Below are positions 25,210 through 31,219 of a DNA stretch of 42,788 nucleotides, piece after piece. The notes beneath the pieces were generated by a model. It saw only the letters and a program-made list of their open reading frames with translations, did not search any database and had not been told where the DNA came from. Origin of the DNA: Cyanobacteria bacterium RYN_339 (GTDB lineage Bacteria > Cyanobacteriota > Sericytochromatia > S15B-MN24 > JAQBPE01); NCBI GenBank assembly GCA_028287685.1, contig JAQBPE010000502.1, forward strand, positions 1 to 42,788. Reading direction: 5' to 3'. A program made the position numbers and the translations under genes. Position 1 is the stretch's first letter. Each line of letters starts with the position of its first letter.

Positions 25210-26492
25210 TTGGGGAAGGCCAGCTTCGGGTCGTCGAAGGGCGCGCCCACGCCCGGGTCGGCCGGTTGGGCGGTGGGCAGCTCCGAATCCGCGGGCACGA
25301 TGCCCTTGAGCAGCGGGCCCGCCAGGATGCGCGGCAGGTCGAAGCCCAGGCGGCTGACGTAGAAGTCATGCGCCGCGGGTGGGGTCTGGCCGAAGCTGGC
25401 GTTGTCGGCCGGCCAGAACAGCAGCTTGTTGCCGGTGGCCTTGTTGCCCACGGCCACCCAGAAGGCGCCGCGCCCATCCTCCAGCCAGTTCGCGGCCACG
25501 CCTATGACCGAGGGCGTCGAGACCTCCGAGGCCTTGTGGATGGTCAGGCCGGAGCGCAGGCTGTAGGCGGTCGTGCCCGCGCCCTGGCCCGGCGTGGCGC
25601 GCAGCTCGAGGTGGTTGGCGGACTGCTGCGGGCCGCCCTGGTCGTCGCCGTGCGGGTCGTCCACCACCATGTCGACGGTGGCGCTGCCGCTGGCGCGGTC
25701 GAAGCGGGTGGCGACGGCGGTGCGCTTCGGCTCGTCGTCGTTCGACAGGGTGTGGAAGGTGGCCTGGCCGTGGCGGGCGTCCGTCCAGCGGATCGCGATC
25801 AGCTGGCGGGCCGGGTCGGCCAGCTTGCCGCGCCAGACGCTCAAGAGCGCGTGGTCGGCCAGCACGTCGACGCGCACCGTCAGGAACTTGCCGGGCTTGT
25901 CGTGGTCGTCGAAGACGTAGTCGCGGCCTACCTCCAGCTGTGCGGCTGCCACGGCGGTCAGGATGGCGTCTACCAGGATGCGGGTGACGAAGTAGGGCAG
26001 CGCGTCGACCAACAACACCTGGGCGGGCGTGCCCTGGCTGGCGGCCAGCAGGCCGTACTTGTTGGTGCCAAGCAACCCGTCCGGGCCGCCGACGCCGATC
26101 GAGGCGGGGAAACCGAAGGGGTTGTCCTTGGCGAAGACCACGCCGCCCTCGTGGATCCCGGAGACCGGGCCGACCAGGCTGGGCGCGGCGGGGGGCGTGG
26201 GCTGCGGCGTGGGCACGGTGGCTAGCGCCGGCAACTGGGGCAGCAGCTGGGCGATTTGCGGGGCGGCGGTGGCGACGGGGGCCGCGGTTGGGGCGGTGGT
26301 CGGCGTGGCCGTGGCGAAGGGAGCCGGGGCATCCGGGATCTCCGCGGGGCGCGGCGTCGCACTGCCGTTGGCCTGGGCCGTCACGCCGACGGTCGCCCGC
26401 GGCGGCACCGGGCCGCTGGGTTGCGCCTGGGGCGCCAACGCCACCGGGGCGCAGGCGCTGCAAGTGACGGCGAGGAGGAGCCAGAAACGCAT
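25206..26492 (-). CDS. Probable lipoprotein with long Pro/Ala/Thr-rich tether
   Basis: 428 residues. The N-terminal MRFWLLLAVTCSAC carries a lipobox-like cysteine (C14, with a second Cys at 11). Residues 15-105 are low-complexity Pro/Ala/Thr sequence that would hold the globular part away from the membrane. The domain from about 108 to 420 is unrecognised; it has beta-strand-like stretches, a YVFDDHDKPGKFLTVRVD segment and an acidic VDDPHGDDQGG loop that might bind metal. Its TGA overlaps the GTG of rtcA, so the two are translationally coupled. No ribosome-binding site is visible before the ATG; CATAAG ends 5 bases upstream, possibly another leaderless start. Function unknown. Confidence 0.72.
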   Translation of the reverse strand: MRFWLLLAVTCSACAPVALAPQAQPSGPVPPRATVGVTAQANGSATPRPAEIPDAPAPFATATPTTAPTAAPVATAAPQIAQLLPQLPALATVPTPQPTPPAAPSLVGPVSGIHEGGVVFAKDNPFGFPASIGVGGPDGLLGTNKYGLLAASQGTPAQVLLVDALPYFVTRILVDAILTAVAAAQLEVGRDYVFDDHDKPGKFLTVRVDVLADHALLSVWRGKLADPARQLIAIRWTDARHGQATFHTLSNDDEPKRTAVATRFDRASGSATVDMVVDDPHGDDQGGPQQSANHLELRATPGQGAGTTAYSLRSGLTIHKASEVSTPSVIGVAANWLEDGRGAFWVAVGNKATGNKLLFWPADNASFGQTPPAAHDFYVSRLGFDLPRILAGPLLKGIVPADSELPTAQPADPGVGAPFDDPKLAFPK

Positions 26493-26522
26493 GTTCGCTT
26501 ATGTTCCCCAAAAACCACCTTT

Positions 26523-26543
26523 CCTCCCCCATTTCGGGGGAGG
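26523..26543 (-). terminator. Hairpin between two lipoprotein genes, possible terminator or attenuator
   Basis: CCTCCCCC (26523-26530) pairs with GGGGGAGG (26536-26543) around a 5-base loop. On the minus strand a TTTTT follows about 8 bases later (26514-26510). It lies after the stop at 26576 and before the start at 26492. The distance to the T-run makes it weaker than a standard terminator. Confidence 0.45.
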
Positions 26544-26575
26544 TGGCGGAGCCGGAGGGGGCTGGTGGCGTGCCG

Positions 26576-27322
26576 TTAGCCGGGCAACACGACCGTGGCG
26601 GAGGCGGTGGTCAGCTTGCCGTTCACCAGCGCCGTCAGCGAGTAGACCAGCACGTGGGTGTGCGGGTTGTAGGCCAGGGTCTCGAGCAGGGCGTCGCCGT
26701 TGGCCGCCTTCAGCCAGCGCGAGGCCACCACGTTGCCGTCCTTGGTCACGACCGTGCCGCCGATGGCGTTGCCGTTCGCGTCCTTGGCGCCCGCGCCCCA
26801 GGCGACGGTGCCGTTGCCGTCCGTCGCCACCCAGCGGCCGGCCTCGCCGCCGTCGGCGCCCTTGACCGCCACCCCGGCGGCCGCCGCACCGTTGGTGCCC
26901 TTGGCCGCGCCGGCGACGATCGCGTTGCCGTTGCCGTCCTTGGCGCCGACCACGATGGCCTTGCCGTCCGGGCCCTTGGCCGCGACCACGGCCGCGGCGC
27001 CGCCGTTGGGGCCTTGCACCACCTTCACGGCCGTGACCTTGGCGCTGGTCGCCGCCACGTGGCGGGTGGCAAGGGTGTCGGGGACGGTCAGGCCCTGCTT
27101 GACCATCTCGCCGGCGATCGCCTGGCGGGCCGCCGAAATCTGCTCGTCGTACTGGTGGTCGTTCGCGTTGGCGGCGAACTCCGTGTCGCGGATCAAGGTG
27201 ACGGTGGGCTGCGGGGCCTTCACGGTCGTCTTGGCGTGGGGGGCGACGGCGGTGACGGGGACCTTGCCACAGCCCGTCAGCACGGCAGCGGCGAGGGCGA
27301 CGAGGATGAAACGCTTGGTCAT
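26576..27322 (-). CDS. Lipoprotein with Gly/Ala-rich GxxGxA repeats
   Basis: 248 residues. A textbook lipoprotein signal (MTKRFILVALAAAVLTGC, lipobox LTGC, C18) is preceded by a strong AAGGAG ribosome-binding site 7 bases from the ATG. Residues about 40-95 are helical. Residues 105-205 contain about seven imperfect 12-15-residue repeats around [KD]-G-x-[DN]-G-x-A-x-x-x-G-A (GPDGKAIVVGAKDGNGNAIV and similar), which suggest a beta-solenoid or flexible rod. The last 40 residues are strand-like. No enzyme motif is seen. It is divergent from the leader ORF/rtcB remnant, and the shared region holds CTAACG-type inverted repeats. Confidence 0.75.
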   Translation of the reverse strand: MTKRFILVALAAAVLTGCGKVPVTAVAPHAKTTVKAPQPTVTLIRDTEFAANANDHQYDEQISAARQAIAGEMVKQGLTVPDTLATRHVAATSAKVTAVKVVQGPNGGAAAVVAAKGPDGKAIVVGAKDGNGNAIVAGAAKGTNGAAAAGVAVKGADGGEAGRWVATDGNGTVAWGAGAKDANGNAIGGTVVTKDGNVVASRWLKAANGDALLETLAYNPHTHVLVYSLTALVNGKLTTASATVVLPG

Positions 27323-27400
27323 GGAATGGCTCCTTCTCTACTCTCGAAGCGGGTTTGAAGGCCGCTTGAACTTTTCACAAGAGCCTTATGAGCAGAGTAA

Positions 27401-27462
27401 CTAACGGTTAAGTAACCAGGCTCGATTTTTGACTAACGAATCCCCGTTAGTCGCGCTAGGAT
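27401..27462. promoter_or_regulatory. CTAACG inverted-repeat operator region and TAGGAT -10 box
   Basis: A single CTAACG lies at 27401-27406. GACTAACG (27431-27438) and CGTTAGTC (27445-27452) form a perfect 8-bp inverted repeat with a 6-base centre. Five bases on is GCGCTAGGAT (TAGGAT 27457-27462), a probable -10 box for the + strand; its -35 position would lie inside the inverted repeat. A repressor or activator bound there could control the leader ORF and rtcB remnant, and perhaps the divergent lipoprotein gene. The flanking 27360-27430 is AT-rich for this genome. Confidence 0.5.
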
Positions 27463-27488
27463 GAGCCCCTCGCGAAAGGAGGCCAGCC

Positions 27489-27533
27489 ATGCAAACGCTT
27501 ACACAGCCAGGAGCTGGCGCCGCGATCCGCTAA
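27489..27533 (+). CDS. 14-residue leader ORF (MQTLTQPGAGAAIR)
   Basis: A tiny frame with an excellent ribosome-binding site, AAAGGAGG at 27475-27482, six bases before the ATG, and a TAA at 27531-27533. It begins about 26 bases after the TAGGAT box. The stop codon lies inside the 5' arm of the hairpin at 27529-27562. This is the layout of an attenuation or translation-sensing leader peptide. It could instead be the start of a gene that has since been deleted. Confidence 0.5.
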   Translation: MQTLTQPGAGAAIR

Positions 27534-27562
27534 CGATCGCATCGGCGCCGGCTATCGTTAGC
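27529..27562 (+). promoter_or_regulatory. Hairpin covering the leader ORF stop codon
   Basis: GCTAACGAT (27529-27537) pairs perfectly with ATCGTTAGC (27554-27562). The 16-base interior includes the palindrome CGGCGCCG (27543-27550), which can extend the structure. No T-run follows, so it is not a simple terminator. A ribosome stopping at the leader TAA would melt the 5' arm. The rtcB ribosome-binding site (AAAGGA 27572-27577 region) begins about 10 bases after the stem. Confidence 0.55.
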
Positions 27563-27583
27563 CGAGCATCGAAAGGATCGAAA

Positions 27584-27910
27584 ATGGCTGTTGACGTCCG
27601 CGTCATCGCTTCCCCGTCCAACTGGATCGAGGGAGAAGCGGTGGCGCAACTCCGCCGTACGGCGCGGCGTTCGCGTCGGAGGGCCGCTTCTACCCGCACC
27701 TCGTCGGCACCGACATCGGCTGCGGCATGGCTCTCCGGGCGCGAGGTGGCGCCCACCCCTTCGACGCCGCGCTGGGCAGCTGGGTGGTCTGCGAGGACCG
27801 CGCGCTGCTGTACGAGGAGGCCCCGCAGGCCTACAAGGACATCGACGTGGTCGTCGGCGACCTGGTGGACGCGGGGAGGCCGGTCATGACCCCGGAAGCC
27901 GCGCTTCGCG
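27584..27910 (+). pseudogene. rtcB: Remnant of an RtcB-family RNA ligase gene
   Basis: Three pieces of an RtcB-type tRNA/RNA-splicing ligase, probably of the PrfH-associated kind, survive in order. From ATG 27584 (AAAGGA upstream) comes the N-terminus, with RVIASPSNWIEGEAVAQL. Around 27652-27660 the frame shifts by a deletion of roughly 24 codons, losing the LPDLHPGKG region, and resumes in another frame with GAAFASEGRFYPHLVGTDIGCGM (27661-27729), which holds the metal-binding GTDIGCGM motif. After about 27735 most of the gene, including the nucleotide-binding His, is missing. It rejoins at the C-terminus with WVVCEDRALLYEEAPQAYKDID and RPVMT (27781-27893). The remnant cannot encode an active ligase. 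The last frame runs on into the Sel1 gene. Confidence 0.88.
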
Positions 27911-27911
27911 C

Positions 27912-27934
27912 TAGAATGACGGACCGGAAAGGAG
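27912..27934 (+). promoter_or_regulatory. -10 box and ribosome-binding site of the Sel1-repeat gene
   Basis: GCGCTAGAAT (TAGAAT 27912-27917) repeats the element found before the leader ORF and before the gene at 37556. AAAGGAG (27928-27934) precedes ATG 27943 by 8 bases. The promoter therefore lies in the last codons of the rtcB remnant. Confidence 0.45.
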
Positions 27935-27942
27935 CCGTCCCG

Positions 27943-28461
27943 ATGACCCTAGACCCCCTGGAAACCGCCGCCCAGGCCGGCGACGCCGACGCCCAGCTTG
28001 CCCTGGGCAGCGCCTACATGAGGGGCCAGGGCGTGGCCAAAGACGCCGCGGTTGCGGCCCGCTGGTTCCGTGCGGCCGCGGACCAGGGCCTGGCGAATGC
28101 CCAATACAACGTGGGGCTTTGCTACGACCACGGCGCGGGCGTGGCGGAGGACTTCGCCGAAGCCGCCACCTGGTATGCGCGCGCGGCCGAACAGGGCCAC
28201 CCGGGCGGGCTGGTCAACCTGGGCGTCTGCTACCAGACCGGGGCGGGCGTGGCGCAAGACACCAGCCGCGCCGCGGGCTGCTACAAGGCCGCGGCGGACC
28301 AGGGCTATCCCAACGCCGAGTACAACTTGGGGGTGTGCTACATGCAGGGCATCGGCGTGACCCAGAACGTGGAAGTCGCCGTCGAGTGGATCACGCGCGC
28401 GGCGGAGCAGGGCTACCCGCAGGCGGTGGCGGCGCTGAAGGACATCGTAGAGGCGACTTAG
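27943..28461 (+). CDS. Sel1-repeat protein
   Basis: 172 residues consisting almost wholly of four 36-residue Sel1-like (TPR-related) repeats: consensus A-x-x-x-L-G-x-x-Y-x-x-G-x-G-V-x-x-D-x-x-x-A-A-x-W-[FY]-x-x-A-A-[DE]-Q-G. The repeats begin at about residues 16, 52, 88 and 124. Such proteins are alpha-solenoid scaffolds for protein-protein contacts. There is no signal peptide, so it is probably cytoplasmic. The ATG at 27943 is chosen for its AAAGGAG; the frame is open further upstream only because the rtcB remnant happens to be in phase. The partner is unknown. Confidence 0.88.
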   Translation: MTLDPLETAAQAGDADAQLALGSAYMRGQGVAKDAAVAARWFRAAADQGLANAQYNVGLCYDHGAGVAEDFAEAATWYARAAEQGHPGGLVNLGVCYQTGAGVAQDTSRAAGCYKAAADQGYPNAEYNLGVCYMQGIGVTQNVEVAVEWITRAAEQGYPQAVAALKDIVEAT

Positions 28462-28561
28462 CAGAGTCCGGCTGGTAGGCACAAAGAGCGCCGGTCGGTC
28501 GGCAGGGGGTCGCCTGTGTCCGGGCAACTCGTCGTGAAACGAACTTGGAAAACCTGGCAAA

Positions 28562-28591
28562 TCCGGAAATTTTGCGCCGATCGTTTCCGGA
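28562..28591. repeat. Perfect 8-bp inverted repeat in the Sel1-HTH gap
   Basis: TCCGGAAA (28562-28569) and TTTCCGGA (28584-28591) are perfect complements, 14 bases apart. It may be an operator or an RNA hairpin. The 298-base gap 28462-28759 otherwise holds the terminator at 28621-28658 and no convincing ORF. Confidence 0.45.
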
Positions 28592-28620
28592 ATTGCCGTG
28601 ATTTCCAACTTCAAATCAGA

Positions 28621-28658
28621 GACGTGGCCATCCCCTTTGGGGGACGACCACGTCTTTT
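28621..28658 (+). terminator. Intrinsic terminator downstream of the Sel1-repeat gene
   Basis: GACGTGG (28621-28627) pairs with CCACGTC (28648-28654). Inside, TCCCC (28631-28635) pairs with GGGGA (28640-28644), giving a two-part stem with a TTTG loop. TTTT follows at 28655-28658. It lies 160 bases after the Sel1 stop and probably also insulates the convergent HTH gene. Confidence 0.75.
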
Positions 28659-28759
28659 CAGAACCTTTTTATAGGGCTTCCAGGAATTGAAACAGCTCGG
28701 GTCGCGAAGGAACGCGATCGAGCTGGCAATGGTAAGGCCTAACTGGCGCCGTTCGTGCG

Positions 28760-29107
28760 CTAAGGTCGCATCCACCGCGTTGCGATCGCGACTTCGCCAA
28801 GGTCCAGCGCGCTTGCGATCTTCAGCAAGGTGGCCCGCCGGGGCATGGCGGCCGATCCGAAGAAGCGCGACAGCGACGGTTGGGGGATACCCGTCAGCTC
28901 GGCGAGTCGGCCGATCCCACCGCGGGCCTCTACTTCGAGCCGCAAGCTGTCCTTGAACGACCGGATGTTGCAAGCGACCGCATCGAGATCGTCCAGGCGA
29001 ATGACTGGTCCCTCCGTCCTTCCGGGCTTCGCGCAGTCATCGATCAACTCCTGCAGGTCAGCGACGATTGCTGCTCGCTCGCCGGGCGCTTCCTCTTCAC
29101 ACCACAT
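28760..29107 (-). CDS. Helix-turn-helix DNA-binding protein
   Basis: 115 residues from ATG 29107. The C-terminal half holds an XRE/Cro-type helix-turn-helix: GIGRLAELTGIPQPSLSRFF as helices 2-3, followed by RATLLKIASAL. The N-terminal half is acidic and helical, with three Cys. This architecture resembles antitoxins of HigBA-like modules, but no toxin gene is next to it. The start is uncertain: AAGGAG (minus strand, about 29138-29133) lies 25 bases upstream and no ATG, GTG or TTG fits its spacing. GTG 29113 is the other option. The frame is open back to the TAA of the GNAT gene, so a recent split from a longer reading frame cannot be excluded. Confidence 0.7.
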   Translation of the reverse strand: MWCEEEAPGERAAIVADLQELIDDCAKPGRTEGPVIRLDDLDAVACNIRSFKDSLRLEVEARGGIGRLAELTGIPQPSLSRFFGSAAMPRRATLLKIASALDLGEVAIATRWMRP

Positions 29108-29155
29108 CAGCACGACGTTTGGTCGATGACGGCTCCTTACTTCGAGGCCCGTGAT

Positions 29156-29734
29156 TTAGAGCCCCAGGTACCCGCGGACCTCGTCGTCAGGCCTGGCCAG
29201 GCCCACGCGGTAGTCCAGCACCTTGCGCCGCGCGGCGTTGGGGAAGTAGGTCAGCTGGACCAGGGTGCCGAACCGGTCGCTGGCCTCCAGCGCCGTGATC
29301 ACGAAGCCCGCCTGCAGCTTGGGAATGATCACGGCGTTGTTGGTGGCCGTATGGCGGCTGTAGATCCGCTGGAACCCGAGCGGCACCAAGATCTCCAGGG
29401 AGGCCGCGATCAGCGCCTTGTACAGCCCCTTGCGCTGGTGCGCCGGCAGCACCGCGGAGTTGACCATGTAATAGGTGTCGGCCGACTCCTGCACCCCGCG
29501 GCTCCAGCCGGCCACCTCGTTCCCCAGGAACACGCCCAGCCGCAGCTCGAAGGGCTCGCCCATGCGCGTGCCCAGCGCCTGGATGCGTGCCAGGTCGTCC
29601 GGCGACAACGCGTCGCGGTAGCGGAAGACCTGGGCGGCATCCTTGAAGGCTGCCTCGCCGTGCTGCGCCCAGATCGCCTGGTTCTCTTCGGCGTCGAGGA
29701 CGCGCAGGGTGTAGCCGTGTGCCAGTTGCTTCAT
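29156..29734 (-). CDS. GNAT-family N-acetyltransferase
   Basis: 192 residues. The acetyl-CoA-binding region is visible as NSAVLPAHQRKGLYKALIAASLEIL, with the Q/R-x-x-G-x loop (HQRKGLYKAL, about 99-108), followed by GFQRIYSRHTATNNAVIIPKLQAGF. The N-terminal strands (LRLGVFLGNEVAGWSRG) complete the fold. It should transfer an acetyl group from acetyl-CoA to an amine; the acceptor is unknown. The ATG overlaps the TGA of the upstream HODM-like gene (ATGA, 29731-29734), so the pair is translationally coupled and may act on related amines. Confidence 0.85.
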   Translation of the reverse strand: MKQLAHGYTLRVLDAEENQAIWAQHGEAAFKDAAQVFRYRDALSPDDLARIQALGTRMGEPFELRLGVFLGNEVAGWSRGVQESADTYYMVNSAVLPAHQRKGLYKALIAASLEILVPLGFQRIYSRHTATNNAVIIPKLQAGFVITALEASDRFGTLVQLTYFPNAARRKVLDYRVGLARPDDEVRGYLGL

Positions 29735-30657
29735 TCCGCCCCGCGCCCGTCCAAGTAGGCCAGCAGCGGCTCCTGCCAATCCTGCAACTGCTTGTACGCC
29801 ACCGAGTCCGGCGTCTTGCTGCGCACCGCCGACGCCAGCGCGCGGGCCATGGCCGGGTCCGCCACGGCCTCTTCCAGCGGCACGATGTGCAGCCGGATCG
29901 TGAAGAGGGCGCCCTCGGCGGCGGGGAAGCCGTGCGTCACCTGGCGCTCCACGCGCAGCCAGGCGGAGCGGCCCACGGCCTCGACCGAGGGGATGGGGCC
30001 GCGCGCCGGCAGGGCGTCGAGGTGCTCGTCGAGCGCCGACGAGCGGGGCAAGGTCCAAGTGAAGCGCTCCCAGGGGCCTTTGTCGACCATCATGCCGACG
30101 ATGCTGGGCGCCGCCTTCAACAGGGCGTCCACGCCCGGCACCGGGCGGTGCACCTCCACGAACGAGCGGTCGATCTTGTCTTCCGGGCGCCAGTGGCTGG
30201 GGAAGCTGACGTGCAGCGCGACCGTGCGGTCGCTGTCGCCCTCGCGCGCCAACAGCGCCCAGTCCTCCTGGGTCTGCAAGGCCAGGGCCTCGATCGCCGC
30301 CATGCCCACGTATTCCGGATCGGAGGCCTCGATCACGCAGGCGGTTTCGGGATCGAAGCGCAACCGCAGCCCCAACGCGAGGTTCTCCAGCGTGTCGCCG
30401 TCGGCGCGGAAGACTTGCGGCGCGTCGGCGGCGAGCGTGGGCAGGGCGAAGGCCAGCAGCGCGCACTCCAGCGCGAGCGAGGGGTTGGCCCGGCGGTAGT
30501 AGCGGTCGCGGTGGGCGCGGCGGCTGGCCTGCTTGGCCTGGATGAAGTCGAGGTACTGCTCGTCCACCTGGAAGTGCGGCTCCGCGCCCAGCGGGCGCAT
30601 GCGGGCGGTGACGGTGTAGCGACCATCGGCGAAGGGCAGGTACAGGCGCGGGCTCAT
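29731..30657 (-). CDS. Heme-dependent oxidative N-demethylase-like protein (DUF3445/HODM family)
   Basis: 308 residues. It matches the DUF3445 family, whose characterised member is the alpha subunit of a heme-dependent oxidative N-demethylase acting on small methylamines. The most diagnostic segment is VSFPSHWRPEDKIDRSFVEVHRPVPG (about 170-195), followed by W-E-R-F-x-W-T and the conserved LRVERQ(V)T and FTIRLHIVPL strands. The prediction is an oxygen- and heme-dependent enzyme for an N-methylated substrate, possibly within a multi-subunit complex. Other HODM subunits are not nearby. The start could be ATG 30657 or 30669; neither has an ideal ribosome-binding site. It is coupled to the GNAT gene by ATGA. 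Confidence 0.82.
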   Translation of the reverse strand: MSPRLYLPFADGRYTVTARMRPLGAEPHFQVDEQYLDFIQAKQASRRAHRDRYYRRANPSLALECALLAFALPTLAADAPQVFRADGDTLENLALGLRLRFDPETACVIEASDPEYVGMAAIEALALQTQEDWALLAREGDSDRTVALHVSFPSHWRPEDKIDRSFVEVHRPVPGVDALLKAAPSIVGMMVDKGPWERFTWTLPRSSALDEHLDALPARGPIPSVEAVGRSAWLRVERQVTHGFPAAEGALFTIRLHIVPLEEAVADPAMARALASAVRSKTPDSVAYKQLQDWQEPLLAYLDGRGAE

Positions 30658-30751
30658 GCCGCTCTTCATACCCCCGAGGCCGGCTCTCACACGCCGTGGT
30701 GGCGCCTGGCTAGTCCTGGAACTTGCTAGCGTCGTCTCTTTCTCACCAGTT

Positions 30752-30790
30752 CCGAGCGCGGTCCACGCCGCTGCGGCGGCGTGCGCTCGG
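30752..30790. other. Strong bulged hairpin in a 314-base gap
   Basis: CCGAGCGC (30752-30759) pairs with GCGCTCGG (30783-30790) and, beyond a 5-base bulge, ACGCCGC (30765-30771) pairs with GCGGCGT (30776-30782): 15 base pairs and a 4-base loop. No T-run follows on either strand. A smaller repeat GCTAG/CTAGC lies at 30709-30730. The gap 30658-30971 is otherwise non-coding, with an AT-rich stretch near its right end. It could be a structured RNA, 5' leader element or protein-binding site. Confidence 0.4.
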
Positions 30791-30896
30791 CAAGGAAGGG
30801 CTCGCTTGCGTACACCACCGGTAGGCGCGCGAGCGGGCTCCTAGCTATCAAGCCCCAGTCCTTCGCCATGCACTCACCCCGACGTATGAGATCCGG

Positions 30897-30967
30897 CCTA
30901 GATAAAATCTTTGTTAAATAGAGAAAGTATCGACTAGTTATTTACTATATCTATTTCACGGAGGGGT
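30897..30967 (+). promoter_or_regulatory. AT-rich promoter region and ribosome-binding site
   Basis: 30897-30958 is strikingly AT-rich for this genome. It contains TTGTTA (30911-30916), and TAGTTA (30935-30940) 18 bases on as a possible -35/-10 pair; TACTAT (30943-30948) is another -10 option. GGAGG at 30961-30965 is the ribosome-binding site for ATG 30972. Confidence 0.45.
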
Positions 30968-30971
30968 TGAG

Positions 30972-31187
30972 ATGAAGCAAGCGTTGGCATGGTTCGGGCG
31001 GGCGAAGCGGGAGCAGGCCGAGGTGCGGCGGATCGCGGGCGCGTACCTGGCCTGGGTGGAAGCTTGCCACCCCTGGTTCTACGACGCGCACGCCGACGTG
31101 TTGGCCGCCTTGCGCGATGCCAACACGCACGCCGACCTCGGCGCCCGGATCGCCTACCTCGACCGGTTGGTCGCGCGGGCCGCGTGA
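30972..31187 (+). CDS. Small unidentified protein, 71 aa
   Basis: 71 residues, helical, rich in Ala and aromatic residues (YLAWVEACHPWFYDAH near the middle), without a signal peptide. The ATG follows GGAGG with good spacing. It is the first gene after an AT-rich promoter-like region and ends 32 bases before the large regulator at 31220, so the two are probably co-transcribed. No family is recognised. It might be a small partner of that regulator. Confidence 0.65.
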   Translation: MKQALAWFGRAKREQAEVRRIAGAYLAWVEACHPWFYDAHADVLAALRDANTHADLGARIAYLDRLVARAA

Positions 31188-31219
31188 GGCAGGCAGGCTC
31201 CCGGGGCAAATAGCCCCTC

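Noticed and set aside
24172-27910. A functional rtcA-rtcB RNA repair module
   Set aside because: The rtcB copy is frameshifted and lacks its catalytic core, and the two genes lie on opposite strands in separate transcription units.
28760-29107. Toxin-antitoxin pair
   Set aside because: The HTH protein looks antitoxin-like, but its neighbours are an acetyltransferase and a non-coding gap. The GNAT protein does not have the small size or basic character of a GNAT toxin paired with an RHH antitoxin.
28880-29758. 292-codon plus-strand open frame across the HTH and GNAT genes
   Set aside because: Antisense and low complexity; the minus-strand frames carry the HTH and acetyl-CoA motifs.
30658-30971. 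Possible tRNA gene
   Set aside because: No cloverleaf with a T-loop GTTC and 7-bp acceptor stem could be drawn; the main hairpin has 15 pairs with one bulge.
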